From positions 20,314,806 through 20,378,805 of the forward strand of contig CM048848.1 in NCBI GenBank assembly GCA_026545225.1: a stretch of 64,000 bases of DNA, written 5' to 3'. Position 1 is the first letter of the stretch. Every line of letters starts with the position of its first letter. Below, in pieces: positions 63,851 to 64,000 of this stretch. The position numbers and the translations under genes are program-made. The stretch is from Cornus controversa. Its lineage: Eukaryota; Streptophyta; Magnoliopsida; Cornales; Cornaceae. The notes beneath the pieces are model-generated. The model ran no database searches. It had not been told where the DNA came from and saw only the letters and a list, made by a program, of their open reading frames with translations.

Positions 63851-64000
63851 TGTAGTAACCCTTGTGGACGGGTGTGAGTGGGCGGGTGCATAGACAGACA
63901 CTGGGCTGAGCTACCACACTGACAGGGTACAAGGTGCTCAATCCCACATCGCCTGGGTGTGGAAAAGGGGATGTGCTTATATGTAGTATGTTCTCTTCAA
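63851..64000 (+). mobile_element. TRIM LTR, cut by the window end
   Basis: Starts TGTAGTAACC and matches the inverse of the LTRs at 26922-27491 (GGACGGGTGTGAGTGG, CCCACATCGCCTGGGTGTGG). It would be the first 150 of about 250 LTR bases, in plus orientation. Confidence 0.88.

Overview
The window is gene-poor, AT-rich, repeat-dense nuclear DNA of a flowering plant, very probably a eudicot. This rests on Athila, Tekay/Del and Tat (Ty3/gypsy) retrotransposons, CACTA and hAT DNA transposons, a TRIM, and plant gene fragments (PEX6, an ERD6-like sugar transporter, a DEAD-box helicase, an AP3/TM6-type MADS-box gene, an NLP-type PB1 domain). I found no intact protein-coding gene, rRNA, tRNA or CRISPR array. 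Every long coding stretch is a broken transposon ORF or a pseudogene fragment.

Layout. 1-6227: a minus-strand Athila-like element (A1) with gag, protease and integrase remnants and an extra ORF downstream of pol; reverse transcriptase is missing. It is cut at an (AT)n tract. 6228-22619: a plus-strand Tekay/Del-like element with LTRs of about 3.3 kb, tRNA-Met PBS, gag, and integrase C-terminus/chromodomain; RT is missing. Its 5' LTR is split by a second, younger, plus-strand Athila-like element (A2, 6384-13722, 5-bp TSD, near-identical LTRs, no gag/PR/RT). 22620-24755: copy A of an unclassified dispersed repeat. 25061-31240: a non-coding Tat-like element with a 77-bp tandem array before its 3' LTR and a nested 570-bp TRIM. 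31241-36424: decayed NLP/PB1 fragments, a SINE-like sequence and repeat copy B. 36428-48040: CACTA element 1, which carries PEX6 exons and holds a nested Tat element (38442-43873) and a solo LTR. 48044-53110: a TIR element, repeat copy C and AT-rich DNA. 53119-63604: a hAT-type element split by CACTA element 2 (53182-63090). 63851-64000: the first 150 bases of another TRIM LTR.

The most notable content is the pair of CACTA elements. Element 2 holds intron-containing fragments of four unrelated host genes, all on the minus strand: AP3/TM6 MADS-box, PEX6, an RH10-like DEAD-box helicase and an ERD6-like sugar transporter. Element 1 shares the PEX6 block and a trace of the MADS block. Conserved introns show DNA-level capture (transduplication, as known for Pack-type CACTA and MULE elements). 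Different lesions in the two PEX6 copies show independent decay after the two copies separated.

All calls come from reading the sequence. LTR boundaries supported by target-site duplications are firm. Exon ends are approximate by a few bases unless a GT/AG site is cited.
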